A stretch of DNA of 55,070 nt, taken from assembly GCA_903919125.1 (NCBI GenBank), contig CAIXGS010000050.1, positions 1-55,070 on the forward strand. Direction: 5' to 3'. The notes beneath the pieces were generated by a model that worked only from the letters and a program-made list of their open reading frames with translations, ran no database searches and had not been told where the DNA came from. Source of the DNA: an uncultured Spartobacteria bacterium (lineage in GTDB: Bacteria > Verrucomicrobiota > Verrucomicrobiia > Chthoniobacterales > Chthoniobacteraceae). Below, one piece after another: positions 1 through 6,945 of this stretch. Within the stretch, counting starts at the first letter, position 1, and each line of letters opens with the position of its first letter. Made by a program: the position numbers and the translations under genes.

Positions 1-629
1 AAATGATGCAGCTCGAACCCCGACTCTTTTTCACCAGTGGCCTCCCGATAAAGAAGAGCGTAGGCGGTGAGTTGGAGTTGGTTGCGATGCTCGGCCTGAG
101 ACTCATTGGGCGTAGTGGCCGTAGTTTTGAAATCCACGATTTTTCCACCAGGCCTGATGAGATCAATCACACCGCGCAACACGGGCAGCCCATGTGAAGC
201 GAGATCAGTATCCACGGCAACTTCGACTGCCAACGGCTTTTCAGCAGATGGAATCGGAGTGTCACGCAGGTACATTTCCACAAGGCCCCAAGCTTTGGAT
301 TGCTCCACGCTTTCTTCACCGGGCTCAAAGTCGACTGGATCTTCCGCTTGCAGGGAAATCCAATGATTGTTGAACCCTTCGCGAATATCCTCGCTGCCAG
401 ATGGCTTAGCGTGCCAGCGCCGCTTGCTCCATTCCTGAAGAGCGGCGTGGACACTTTTGCCAACGTGCAAAGCCGCTCCCACGGGCTTTCGCAGCTTGAG
501 GATGTAGCGGAAGTAGAACTTCAGCCTGCAACCGTGAAACGCGTTGAGCCTGCTCGCACTCACTGGTTCAAGGAGCACGTTGTGAACGCGATTGATTGCT
601 GCGGGGATCTCGCCGTTGATCGCTATCAT
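1..629 (-). CDS. RecB/Cas4-type PD-(D/E)XK nuclease, partial (C-terminus beyond left edge)
   Basis: About 209 residues are visible; the gene runs off position 1 with no stop. Seen: an SASRLNAFHGCRLKFYFRY segment (Cys34) like the N-terminal part of Cas4/AddB nucleases, His61 in GKSVHAAL, Asp156 in GVIDLI, the DFK core at 166-168 and a Q-x5-Y pair (Gln184, Tyr190). These are the ordered motifs of RecB-family exonucleases (PDDEXK_1), which process DNA ends in recombination or phage replication. The ATG at 629 overlaps the upstream stop as ATGA, suggesting translational coupling; an in-frame ATG at 647 is the alternative. Only one Cys of a possible Fe-S cluster can be seen, because the C-terminal Cys residues would lie outside. 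The family call is firm; the role in the mobile element is inferred from its neighbours. Confidence 0.8.
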   Translation of the reverse strand, partial: MIAINGEIPAAINRVHNVLLEPVSASRLNAFHGCRLKFYFRYILKLRKPVGAALHVGKSVHAALQEWSKRRWHAKPSGSEDIREGFNNHWISLQAEDPVDFEPGEESVEQSKAWGLVEMYLRDTPIPSAEKPLAVEVAVDTDLASHGLPVLRGVIDLIRPGGKIVDFKTTATTPNESQAEHRNQLQLTAYALLYREATGEKESGFELHH

Positions 630-1126
630 CTTGTTCTCGCTTTCCATGCTGGAGTTGGAGCTGTCTCGCGCCGGTTCTTTTTACCGTAGCGAGTGAGCAG
701 TTCGTCGATAAGACCACTGGCTTGTATTTTGTTGAGGCTGGGAAGGTCCCCAGTATCGAACATTTCCAAGGCGAGTTCCTCGACAGTTGCCATGTCGACC
801 GCGCTGTCATGCACGAGCTTTAGGATCAGCTCCCGCTGCTTGTCACTTGCTCGCCATGTTCGCTCCGGTTCATCACGCCTTGCAACGACATGCTTTGGTG
901 CCGTAGATGCGATTGGGTTGATTCCGTAAGCCTCATCAGGAACGAACCCAGTCGCCTGGATTTCCTTGTCCACCGCCATCTGAAGCGTTTTATAAAGCCG
1001 AGCGGCTTCGATGCTCACATTGTCGGTGTTGTGGAGTTCACATTCCAAGGTGACGCTGAATTGATGACTGCTATAGCCGGGAAGTCCCAGCCGTTTGCTG
1101 TAGTTTGCTACTAATTTTACGGCCAT
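626..1126 (-). CDS. Mobile-element protein of unknown function, next to the nuclease
   Basis: A 166-residue protein with no recognised enzyme motif. The N-terminal half (about 1-60) is an alternating polar/hydrophobic region with many predicted strands. The C-terminal half (about 90-150) begins with ASDKQRELI and continues to a helix containing ASGLIDELL. This Lys-Gln start plus LIDEL end resembles the small helical module found at the end of many phage recombination proteins; that resemblance is my judgement from memory, not a search. It is directly upstream of the PD-(D/E)XK nuclease and overlaps its start, so the two are probably co-translated and may act together on DNA. No clear Shine-Dalgarno precedes the ATG. 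It is separated by a terminator from the small peptide gene upstream. Confidence 0.7.
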   Translation of the reverse strand: MAVKLVANYSKRLGLPGYSSHQFSVTLECELHNTDNVSIEAARLYKTLQMAVDKEIQATGFVPDEAYGINPIASTAPKHVVARRDEPERTWRASDKQRELILKLVHDSAVDMATVEELALEMFDTGDLPSLNKIQASGLIDELLTRYGKKNRRETAPTPAWKARTR

Positions 1127-1156
1127 ATGTTTTGGTTTCTGTGGTGTCTAGGCAGC

Positions 1157-1184
1157 AAAAAGGCCCGTCGGATCAGGACGGGCC
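1157..1184 (-). terminator. Rho-independent terminator after the 31-residue peptide gene
   Basis: On the minus strand an 8-bp perfect GC-rich stem (GGCCCGTC / GACGGGCC, 1162-1169 with 1177-1184) with a 7-nt loop is followed by five T residues. It sits 84 nt downstream of the small peptide stop codon and 30 nt upstream of the next leftward gene, so it would largely separate the two transcripts. Confidence 0.85.
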
Positions 1185-1267
1185 AGTTGCTCTTGGACGG
1201 TTTGGCTTAGGGTGGTGAACCCGATCGCACTTATGAAATGGGAGACCGGTCTCCTTTTCTGAACTGG

Positions 1268-1363
1268 CTAGCGTCTGCGTGTTGTCTCCTTGAGCGCTTC
1301 TTCAGCGATCGTGGCGGCAACAGCAAGCAAGGCGCTAACAAGCGCTTTCACGGGTAGTGACAT
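1268..1363 (-). CDS. 31-residue hydrophobic/cationic small protein with perfect Shine-Dalgarno
   Basis: A short ORF of 31 codons starting at ATG 1363 and ending with TAG. It is preceded, 7 nt upstream, by AGAAGGAGGTG (1371-1381), the best ribosome binding site in the window, although most genes here have weak ones. The peptide has a helix-forming core rich in Ala, Leu and Val (residues 3-19), then an acidic stretch (EEALKE) and ends in three Arg. A TATAAT box lies upstream and a rho-independent terminator downstream, so it looks like a complete independent transcription unit. Function is unknown. Possibilities are a membrane-active peptide such as a small toxin, or a small DNA-associated or regulatory peptide of the mobile element. 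Its reality is supported by signals, not by homology. Confidence 0.65.
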   Translation of the reverse strand: MSLPVKALVSALLAVAATIAEEALKETTRRR

Positions 1364-1425
1364 GGTTTTTCACCTCCTTCTGAGGAAAATTGCAGGGTTC
1401 AAATGCGAAACCTGCGCCTCAGATG

Positions 1426-1431
1426 ATTATA
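1426..1431 (-). promoter_or_regulatory. TATAAT -10 box for the small peptide gene
   Basis: A perfect minus-strand TATAAT lies about 63 nt upstream of the small peptide start. No good -35 is seen at 16-18 bp, so an activator or another sigma-binding feature may be needed. The presumed leader (about 1419 down to 1364) holds an imperfect stem, GCAGGTT with AACCCTGC, enclosed by GAGG/CCTC, just before the Shine-Dalgarno. Confidence 0.5.
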
Positions 1432-1572
1432 CCGGCTTTTGAGCAAAAATATGGGAGGGGGGTAGGTCCTGAGGCGGCTGCGGTGCTACATATCGCCCCG
1501 AGGAGATCGTGACAACGTGCTATGCCGATGTTGTATCCGGCTTATTAAAACAACTCTGACCATCGACCCTTG

Positions 1573-1601
1573 TTGCCATGATCTGGCGTTGAGTTTATGC
1601 T
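1573..1601 (+). promoter_or_regulatory. Sigma70-type promoter for the toxin-antitoxin pair, probably leaderless
   Basis: TTGCCA (1573-1578) and TATGCT (1596-1601) are separated by exactly 17 bp. A start site 7 nt after the -10 would be A1608, the first base of the DUF433 start codon, giving a leaderless mRNA. No Shine-Dalgarno precedes that ATG, which agrees with this reading. Confidence 0.55.
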
Positions 1602-1607
1602 ACTCTG

Positions 1608-1838
1608 ATGCTGGCACTCACTCGTATTTCTCATGATCCCAACGTAATGGGCGGGAAACCCTGCATTCGGGGAATGCGCGTCACCGTCGGGACGATTGTC
1701 GGGCTTGTTGCTTCCGGTAAATCTCGCGAGGAGATCCTAGGGCTCTATCCGTATTTGGAAGCCGATGACATCGCAGAGGCACTGTCCTATGCAGCGTGGA
1801 GGGTTGAGGAAATTGAGCTGCCCTTTGCCGTAGCGTGA
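1608..1838 (+). CDS. DUF433 antitoxin
   Basis: A 76-residue protein of the DUF433 family: it opens with RISHDPNVMGGKPCIRGMRV, the family signature, then a helix-turn-helix-like part (VGTIVGLVASGKSREEIL) and YPYLEADDIAEALSYA. DUF433 proteins are the antitoxins of VapBC-like modules in which the partner is a DUF5615 PIN-fold nuclease, which is what follows here. The antitoxin would bind and silence the toxin and, through the helix-turn-helix, repress its own promoter. The next gene starts at GTG inside the last codons (GTGA overlap), the usual arrangement. The length is normal and no defect is seen. It lies inside the mobile element and probably stabilises it. Confidence 0.9.
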   Translation: MLALTRISHDPNVMGGKPCIRGMRVTVGTIVGLVASGKSREEILGLYPYLEADDIAEALSYAAWRVEEIELPFAVA

Positions 1839-2197
1839 GGCTGTTGGTTGACATGAACCTCTCACCAGAGTGGGTTCCCGTTTTATTGGAACACGGCTTC
1901 GATGCAGTGCATTGGTCATCGCTCGGCGCAGCCAACGCACCCGACTCCGAAATTATCGGATATGCGTTTCAGAATCAGTGTGTGGTGTTCACTCACGACT
2001 TGGACTTCGGAATTATTCTGGCCCACTCAAAAGCTGGCGGGCCCAGTGTGCTCCAAGTAAGGACAAACGACGTTTCTCCCAAACACCTGAGTGCCGCAGT
2101 AGTGACAACACTCAACAAGTATCGGGAGGTAATAGAGGCAGGCGCTCTGGTGACCGTTGACGAGTTCAAGTCGCGGATACGGATTTTGCCGATTTGA
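1835..2197 (+). CDS. DUF5615 PIN-like toxin (RNase)
   Basis: A 120-residue protein starting at GTG, overlapping the antitoxin stop by 4 bp. It has the DUF5615 layout: RLLVDMNLSPEW with acidic Asp6, then GFDAVHWSSLG, then the FTHDLDFG segment with Asp55 and Asp57. In this family these acidic residues form the metal site of a PIN-like RNase fold. The expected activity is RNA cleavage when the DUF433 partner is degraded. It reads through without a frameshift and keeps the key residues, so the module appears intact. It is transcribed against the surrounding element genes. Confidence 0.88.
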   Translation: MRLLVDMNLSPEWVPVLLEHGFDAVHWSSLGAANAPDSEIIGYAFQNQCVVFTHDLDFGIILAHSKAGGPSVLQVRTNDVSPKHLSAAVVTTLNKYREVIEAGALVTVDEFKSRIRILPI

Positions 2198-2273
2198 CTC
2201 CAGTCGATGTGGAGCCAGTCACTTTTCATGGACGCTTGCTGGATTACGGGCGCGGAGCATCTTGAAGAGTAAT

Positions 2274-2400
2274 CTCGGACGTTTCGGACGTCATTTTATA
2301 AGTCTATTGGGATAAATTGCATTGCTACTAACCTTCGGTAGCCGATCGCATCACACCCAGCCCACCAAGGAGTTTCAAAATTGCGTCCGAGACGTCCGAG
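2274..2400 (+). repeat. Two inverted pairs of TCGGACG iterons around an AT-rich stretch; candidate origin
   Basis: TCGGACG occurs at 2275-2281 and 2284-2290, and its reverse complement at 2384-2390 and 2393-2399, in each case exactly 9 bp apart. The two pairs form a 17-bp inverted repeat with one mismatch, 93 bp apart. The first half of the interval (2291-2335) is AT-rich. The site lies in the 284-bp gap between the toxin and the 3' end of the primase-helicase operon. Iterons beside a P4-type primase-helicase suggest a replication origin; that is inference. An operator or a recombination site would be alternatives. Nothing else is seen in this gap. Confidence 0.5.
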
Positions 2401-2481
2401 GTTCCCATCGAGTAGCGCCAAAAATCTGGGGCGGTGAACCAAGCGATCCACCACCCCGTGATTTTTTAAGCCAACCGAGTA

Positions 2482-2958
2482 TTAACGCCCCTGCATGGGG
2501 TTCGGTGGCAGTATTGGTCTTGGCGGGATGTGGGCGAAGTTACTCAGTGTAAGCCCTCCACGTCGAACTTCTGGAGCAGGCTCCTCGGGTTCGTAGTCTT
2601 CGCGCTTTAGCACCGGTTCGTGCAGCTCGGTATTCCATGAGCGCGTTACCTCGCTCGAAAATCGCTCAAAGCACCCAAGATCCAAAATGATCTTGGGCTT
2701 CGGTGCAATGAAGGGATTTACTGTAATCCGCCCACGTTGCTGGGGACCATCGGCTTGCTGCCCCGCGAGTTTGGCGATTTCTTTGCGGTGTTCCGAATCA
2801 CCCATGTACTTCACACAGCCGAATCCGCCATCATCAAACACGACCAAGTGGTCTCCCTTGCTGTCGTGCCCTTCCTTTTTACATGCAGGACACCGTGCCG
2901 TGATTTTCCCGTCTTTGCCCCGGGATACATTTTCAAGTTTATTAACGTCGAGGCTCAT
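2482..2958 (-). CDS. Zinc-ribbon protein downstream of the primase-helicase
   Basis: A 158-residue protein. The first 50 residues hold a primase-type zinc site: CPAC (Cys23, Cys26), His37 and Cys48 in GGFGC. This resembles the CHC2-like zinc finger at the N-terminus of phage and plasmid primases, which helps recognise the DNA template. The remainder (about 70-158) is Pro-rich and lacks a recognisable fold. It begins 1 nt after the stop of the primase-helicase, so it is the last gene of that operon. It may supply in trans the zinc finger that the long primase lacks; that is inference. An alternative is a general single-strand DNA-binding accessory. Confidence 0.7.
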   Translation of the reverse strand: MSLDVNKLENVSRGKDGKITARCPACKKEGHDSKGDHLVVFDDGGFGCVKYMGDSEHRKEIAKLAGQQADGPQQRGRITVNPFIAPKPKIILDLGCFERFSSEVTRSWNTELHEPVLKREDYEPEEPAPEVRRGGLTLSNFAHIPPRPILPPNPMQGR

Positions 2959-2959
2959 A

Positions 2960-5365
2960 TTACAGCGCCCCTCCTTCTATCAACCGCACGCCCTTAAACC
3001 CTCGGACGGCTTTCGCTCCGCATGAAATATCGTGGCGTAGGCTAACTTTGTGAATCTGCGTCATCAGGTCGTTTGCTGTGCCGCGCAGATTGCTGCCTGT
3101 AAAACTTTTCCAGCCCATCTCTTCGCAGAAGTCCCGATAGGCTTCTTGTAACTCCGAAACGGTAATGATACCCAACGGTGCTCTCTCAATACGGGATCCG
3201 ACGAATTCGCGAAGGCTGTCGCTTTCCTGCAATAGCCGTTGAACACGATGGGACTGTTTGGGTGTAAGGCGAATGTCACCGAACTCCGCGATTTCCCGCA
3301 GGTACTTCATCGCGCCTTCCACGATCCAGTTCAGGATCCCAGCACCTTCCTCACGGATAAGTTTGTCTGCAAAGTCGGGTATTCGTTCGCCGGGACGCTC
3401 ACGGTCATACTCCACAATGATAAGCCTTCGTTCCCATGCCTCGACATCGCCCTGCAGCCGCACGGTAAGCCTGCCGTTACACGTGATGGCCACATTGAAA
3501 CTGCCTCGCAACTGGAAGTGTTCATTGCCGTTCTTCTTCTCGGCATCCAGCAGGTCGTTCCCCACCAGCGCCTTGATGGTCGACGCATCCTTTTGATTCA
3601 AGAAATCTGGGTCCACGTCCTTGCCGGTCAACAATGTTTTGCCGAGGAATTTGTACATCTCAAACTGCTTGCCCAAGTGCTGAGTGCGGATCTGTGCCAC
3701 GTTTTGCTCGCCGATGACTTTCTCGATCACCTCGATCACGGTCGATTTCCCGCCCCCGGCAGTGCCCACGAGCAGCAATACGCGCTGCGCTGGATTTCGA
3801 CCGAGCAACACGCCTCCTGCCCAGATTTGAAGAAGTTCCACATCTTCCTCGGGCAAGGCCGAACGCAGCAACCCTTCGAGAAATTGCGGACACACCGCCT
3901 TAGGGTCCAGGCTGATGGGACAGATGTTTCGGGAGTGATAATCCGGATGGAAGGTTTTGAGTTGCGGGGGCGTGACACTCAAATCGAGCATGCCGTTGGC
4001 ACAATGGATGACCTGCGGGCGGTTTTTGAACACGTCGCGTTTTTCGGTCATGCCTTTGAGCGTGTTGATCCACGAGGCCATCTTGCCGTCGGTCCGACAA
4101 AAGACGAATGCCTCAATGCCGGTTTCGTCGCTAATCGCCTTGAGGCTGATCCCCATCTCATGGCGAAGCTTCTCCTGCGAATTGATGCGCCACACGCCGT
4201 TGCATGGATTGTACCCGTAGAACTCTGACTCTTGCGGTTCCCAGATCAGGGGATGCTCCAGCATAAACTTCGCGGCGAAGAAATAGTCGTTTAGCTCCAA
4301 TTTCCCCTTATTTCGGTATGGCGGGCCGTGTTGTTTTACAAGCTGGTCGTAGTGATCCACAACCCATGGCAATTTCAAGCGGGGAGGCCAGTTGATAGTT
4401 TTGAATTCCACCTCAACGGGCGGAGCGTTGTTTAAGCGCTGGTAGTGAACCCCCGTTGGATGCACTCCGAAAATGACGGACTGACCGCCATCAGATCGCC
4501 ATTCACCCCAATCCTTGCCGCCGCAATCCTTGAGCTTTGTAAGTTCTGGGTATTCGCCTGCAATCCTGCACCAGACCTGTGCGCCCCTAGCTCCTTTGGT
4601 GATGAGGCTTTCGCGCAGGATGGGATTCAATTCAAGGAACGCCGTGAGTTCGTCGTCTCCGTCTACGTCGATTGCGCACAGGCCAGCGGATTTACTGCCG
4701 AGCAGTACGCCGATATTGCCAGTGGCCAACCGTGCAAGGTAACCGGCGTTATCCATGTCCTCCAATTTTGTGTTCTGCCAACCGGTAATGATTGGCCCTT
4801 TCCGTCCGGAGGGAATGGGGAGCAGAACCGTTTCTCGCCCGAGCAAAGCTCGGAGTTCGTCGACCTGCTTCCCAGTACCTGCTGTTGCAATTCCGTCGTG
4901 ATCAATCGGCGTAAGCGTGGCGTTTGCCTGTGGTGGGCTTGAGCAGTCGAGAACAGCGTAGTCGCCGGCCCGTTGCGCAAAATAGTTGCCGGGCTGAAAA
5001 CTACGGATTATTGTCTCCATAGCGATTGAGGTTTCATCTCCTCCACTTGCTTTCGAGCGCGAAGTCATTGCCGTGGCTTCGCGTTCACTTTTTACTGAAC
5101 CCGTCGGTTCCGTGCCGTTGTAACTTTGGCGGCTGTCTGTATGCCCTGGGTGTTTGAAGCCGGGTGCGGTCAGGGTGCCTGCATCGGGCTGTTTTTCATT
5201 GTTTTGCATTGTTTCGATGGTTGCTCGCTGTGGTTGGAACGACGCTGCTGGGAGCCCGCAGGAATCGTTGTTTTGGGGGGATGACTTTGGGGAGCCTGGG
5301 ACGCTGGCCCCTGAGATTACCGCCTGAATATCGACAGAAGCGGATGTGGTGATGGCCGGGATCAA
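2960..5365 (-). CDS. PrimPol - SF3 helicase fusion (P4-type primase-helicase)
   Basis: An 801-residue replication protein. Residues 1-165 are low-complexity and of doubtful coding start. Residues about 168-325 form a bifunctional primase-polymerase domain, with the acidic motif AIDVDGD (231-237) and TKGARGAQVW after it. Residues about 360-510 match the D5_N region. Residues about 520-690 are a superfamily 3 helicase, with Walker A GTAGGGKS (534-541), a Walker B-like segment near 576-584 and the sensor segment FNVAITCN (623-630). Such proteins prime and unwind the DNA of satellites, phages and plasmids. The start is TTG 5365, overlapping the preceding stop (TTGA); an internal ATG at residue 53 or 100 is possible. 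The C-terminal tail (about 735-795) looks like a winged-helix DNA-binding part. Confidence 0.9.
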   Translation of the reverse strand: MIPAITTSASVDIQAVISGASVPGSPKSSPQNNDSCGLPAASFQPQRATIETMQNNEKQPDAGTLTAPGFKHPGHTDSRQSYNGTEPTGSVKSEREATAMTSRSKASGGDETSIAMETIIRSFQPGNYFAQRAGDYAVLDCSSPPQANATLTPIDHDGIATAGTGKQVDELRALLGRETVLLPIPSGRKGPIITGWQNTKLEDMDNAGYLARLATGNIGVLLGSKSAGLCAIDVDGDDELTAFLELNPILRESLITKGARGAQVWCRIAGEYPELTKLKDCGGKDWGEWRSDGGQSVIFGVHPTGVHYQRLNNAPPVEVEFKTINWPPRLKLPWVVDHYDQLVKQHGPPYRNKGKLELNDYFFAAKFMLEHPLIWEPQESEFYGYNPCNGVWRINSQEKLRHEMGISLKAISDETGIEAFVFCRTDGKMASWINTLKGMTEKRDVFKNRPQVIHCANGMLDLSVTPPQLKTFHPDYHSRNICPISLDPKAVCPQFLEGLLRSALPEEDVELLQIWAGGVLLGRNPAQRVLLLVGTAGGGKSTVIEVIEKVIGEQNVAQIRTQHLGKQFEMYKFLGKTLLTGKDVDPDFLNQKDASTIKALVGNDLLDAEKKNGNEHFQLRGSFNVAITCNGRLTVRLQGDVEAWERRLIIVEYDRERPGERIPDFADKLIREEGAGILNWIVEGAMKYLREIAEFGDIRLTPKQSHRVQRLLQESDSLREFVGSRIERAPLGIITVSELQEAYRDFCEEMGWKSFTGSNLRGTANDLMTQIHKVSLRHDISCGAKAVRGFKGVRLIEGGAL

Positions 5366-5646
5366 TTGGCCACCTCCATATCCAGATTGGCGATTAGGAG
5401 TGCCCTTACGGACTCGACGTCGTACAGGCGTCTGCCACGGAGCTTGCCCCGCTCACGAAGGCACACGGAACGGATCTTACCGGCGGTAGACAACCGGTGA
5501 AGGTGAGTCCGTGACAGGTCGAAGAGTTCGCGGATTTTGGCGTGGCCTGCGAACTCGGGGTTTAGATTGCCGTCTGCGATTACGGGTTGCGTCGTTGTGG
5601 TTCCAACCTTTGCCGGGCTGGAGAGGTTTATTTTGGGTTTGTGCAT
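5362..5646 (-). CDS. Excisionase/MerR-like helix-turn-helix protein
   Basis: A 94-residue protein. Residues about 36-88 form a MerR/excisionase-type winged helix: AKIRELFDLSRTHLHRLS (recognition helix), a KIRSVCLRERGKLRGRRLY wing, then DVESVRALL. A disordered Thr/Ser-rich N-terminus of about 30 residues precedes it. Such proteins at the head of a replication operon act as a directionality factor (Xis) or as the regulator of the operon. It begins with ATG after GGAG 9 nt upstream, and its stop overlaps the TTG of the primase-helicase, so the two are coupled. The fold is fairly sure; the choice between Xis and repressor is not. Confidence 0.75.
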   Translation of the reverse strand: MHKPKINLSSPAKVGTTTTQPVIADGNLNPEFAGHAKIRELFDLSRTHLHRLSTAGKIRSVCLRERGKLRGRRLYDVESVRALLIANLDMEVAN

Positions 5647-5752
5647 TGGTTTCTACTCCGGCGCCGCTCAATTCAGAGACGCCTTCGTGAGGGAAAAGCA
5701 TTGAACTTCCCTTTTCACAGTACGGGCAAACCGCAGCCCGGTTTGAACCCAA

Positions 5753-6769
5753 CTATGAAATCACACAAAAATCATGTAATATACTCAAAGCGTGTGTTTT
5801 ACTTTTAGACCAATCGGCCTTGTTGGCGTAGAGTGAAAATTTTCCTGCTGCGGATGCAGCCTCATGGGATCCGTAGTGTTCAAGCAATCGCAATGCAGCA
5901 AGCGCTTTGAGATCCCTTCTCAGCTTTTTGTGCGAGCTCTTACCACGCCCAAGCCCTCGAAATACTGTAGCCGATCTGTCCCCTCGATTCTGTACGAGCC
6001 AAACCCGGAACGCTTCTTCGATAAAGTGGTTCGCGTAGTCCCAGTCGATTGCGAAAGAAGCAACCGAGCTACATTCTGGCAACGGATGAGCCGGACCATG
6101 CTCAGATGGGGATTCCTCTGAAATCTTTGTGGGTGGCGAAATTTCCTGAAGAGGCGTTGTCCCACTCGGTGAATTCCTCGGTTTAACGCTAGCACCGCAT
6201 ATTTTCCGCAAGTCGGGATCCAGTGACAAAAAGGAACGCTTTGGGAAGTAGACCGGGCTAATGTTGGCGAGGCCGTCCATTTCGGATGCGAGCGGATTCA
6301 CCATGGACCACAGATAAAGGTAAAACTTCCCGTAAACCGCCAGCATGCGTGAATATTCCACAGCCTTTGGCGTAGCCCCATGTTCGCTCGGCAACTCGTT
6401 AATTTTCTGCGCGATTACTCGGTAGAGGAGCAGCTCCTGCTGGTCGTGGCGTTGAATCTCGGTGTCGTTGGCCTGAACTTCCTGTTGGGCATTCGCCAAC
6501 GCCGCACGCACTTCAGGATCTCGCCTACACGCCTCACGCCAGTACTCCCAGAGCCAACAAGCCGGAACATCATCATCTCCGAGCGATTCAAAGTGCCACT
6601 CCTCCGAAGGCAGCAATTTGGGTTCTTTGCGCTTGCTTTGAGGCAGCGAGGAAGATCTTGCGGCTTTCGCTTTGGATCCGAGTTTTCGCATGGGAACAGT
6701 GAAACTAGCCCTTAGATTTGGCGGTTCTGACGCCACGGTCAAGACAACGGTTTGAAGCGTCGAGGGCAT
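5753..6769 (-). CDS. Unrecognised 338-residue protein, first gene of the element at the tRNA side
   Basis: No family is recognised. Seen: a basic N-terminus (about 27-50, rich in Lys and Ser), a helical middle with WHFESLGDDDVPACWLWEYW and a long amphipathic segment (about 85-150), a Pro/Ser-rich stretch (about 200-235), and a C-terminal part whose basic KKLRRDLKALAALRLLEHYG could bind DNA. There are no tyrosine or serine recombinase motifs, so it is not the integrase despite its position beside the tRNA. It ends 106 nt before the helix-turn-helix gene and may be co-transcribed. The start could instead be the ATG at residue 27 (6691). Role unknown; a replication or regulatory protein of the element is the best guess. 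Confidence 0.55.
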   Translation of the reverse strand: MPSTLQTVVLTVASEPPNLRASFTVPMRKLGSKAKAARSSSLPQSKRKEPKLLPSEEWHFESLGDDDVPACWLWEYWREACRRDPEVRAALANAQQEVQANDTEIQRHDQQELLLYRVIAQKINELPSEHGATPKAVEYSRMLAVYGKFYLYLWSMVNPLASEMDGLANISPVYFPKRSFLSLDPDLRKICGASVKPRNSPSGTTPLQEISPPTKISEESPSEHGPAHPLPECSSVASFAIDWDYANHFIEEAFRVWLVQNRGDRSATVFRGLGRGKSSHKKLRRDLKALAALRLLEHYGSHEAASAAGKFSLYANKADWSKSKTHALSILHDFCVIS

Positions 6770-6797
6770 CCTGAAACACGCTGCACCTCGGGGGATG

Positions 6798-6821
6798 TGT
6801 TAGGAATTCTGTTAGGAATTC
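6798..6821 (+). repeat. Two tandem 12-bp repeats TGTTAGGAATTC beside the tRNA
   Basis: TGTTAGGAATTC occurs at 6798-6809 and directly again at 6810-6821, about 50 bp from the 3' end of tRNA-Phe. Short direct repeats next to an attachment site often bind the integrase arm domain or the excisionase. That role is inferred from position only. Confidence 0.5.
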
Positions 6822-6872
6822 GCACTTTTCAGCCTCCCCAACACTCACAACCCACTCTACATCAAAGAGAAG

Positions 6873-6945
<73 letters not shown>

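Noticed and set aside
3239-4228. A 329-codon open frame on the plus strand inside the primase-helicase gene
   Set aside because: It lies entirely antisense to a gene with clear PrimPol/SF3 motifs and has no recognisable domains or ribosome site.
5477-5752. A 91-codon minus-strand frame with a CPYCEKG motif
   Set aside because: It overlaps the helix-turn-helix gene in another frame, and beyond the single CPYC it has no zinc-site pattern. It could be a remnant, but it is not supported as a gene.
5753-6872. Search for an integrase next to the tRNA-Phe attachment site
   Set aside because: No tyrosine recombinase (R-H-R-Y) or serine recombinase pattern is present in either strand; if it exists it lies beyond the left edge.
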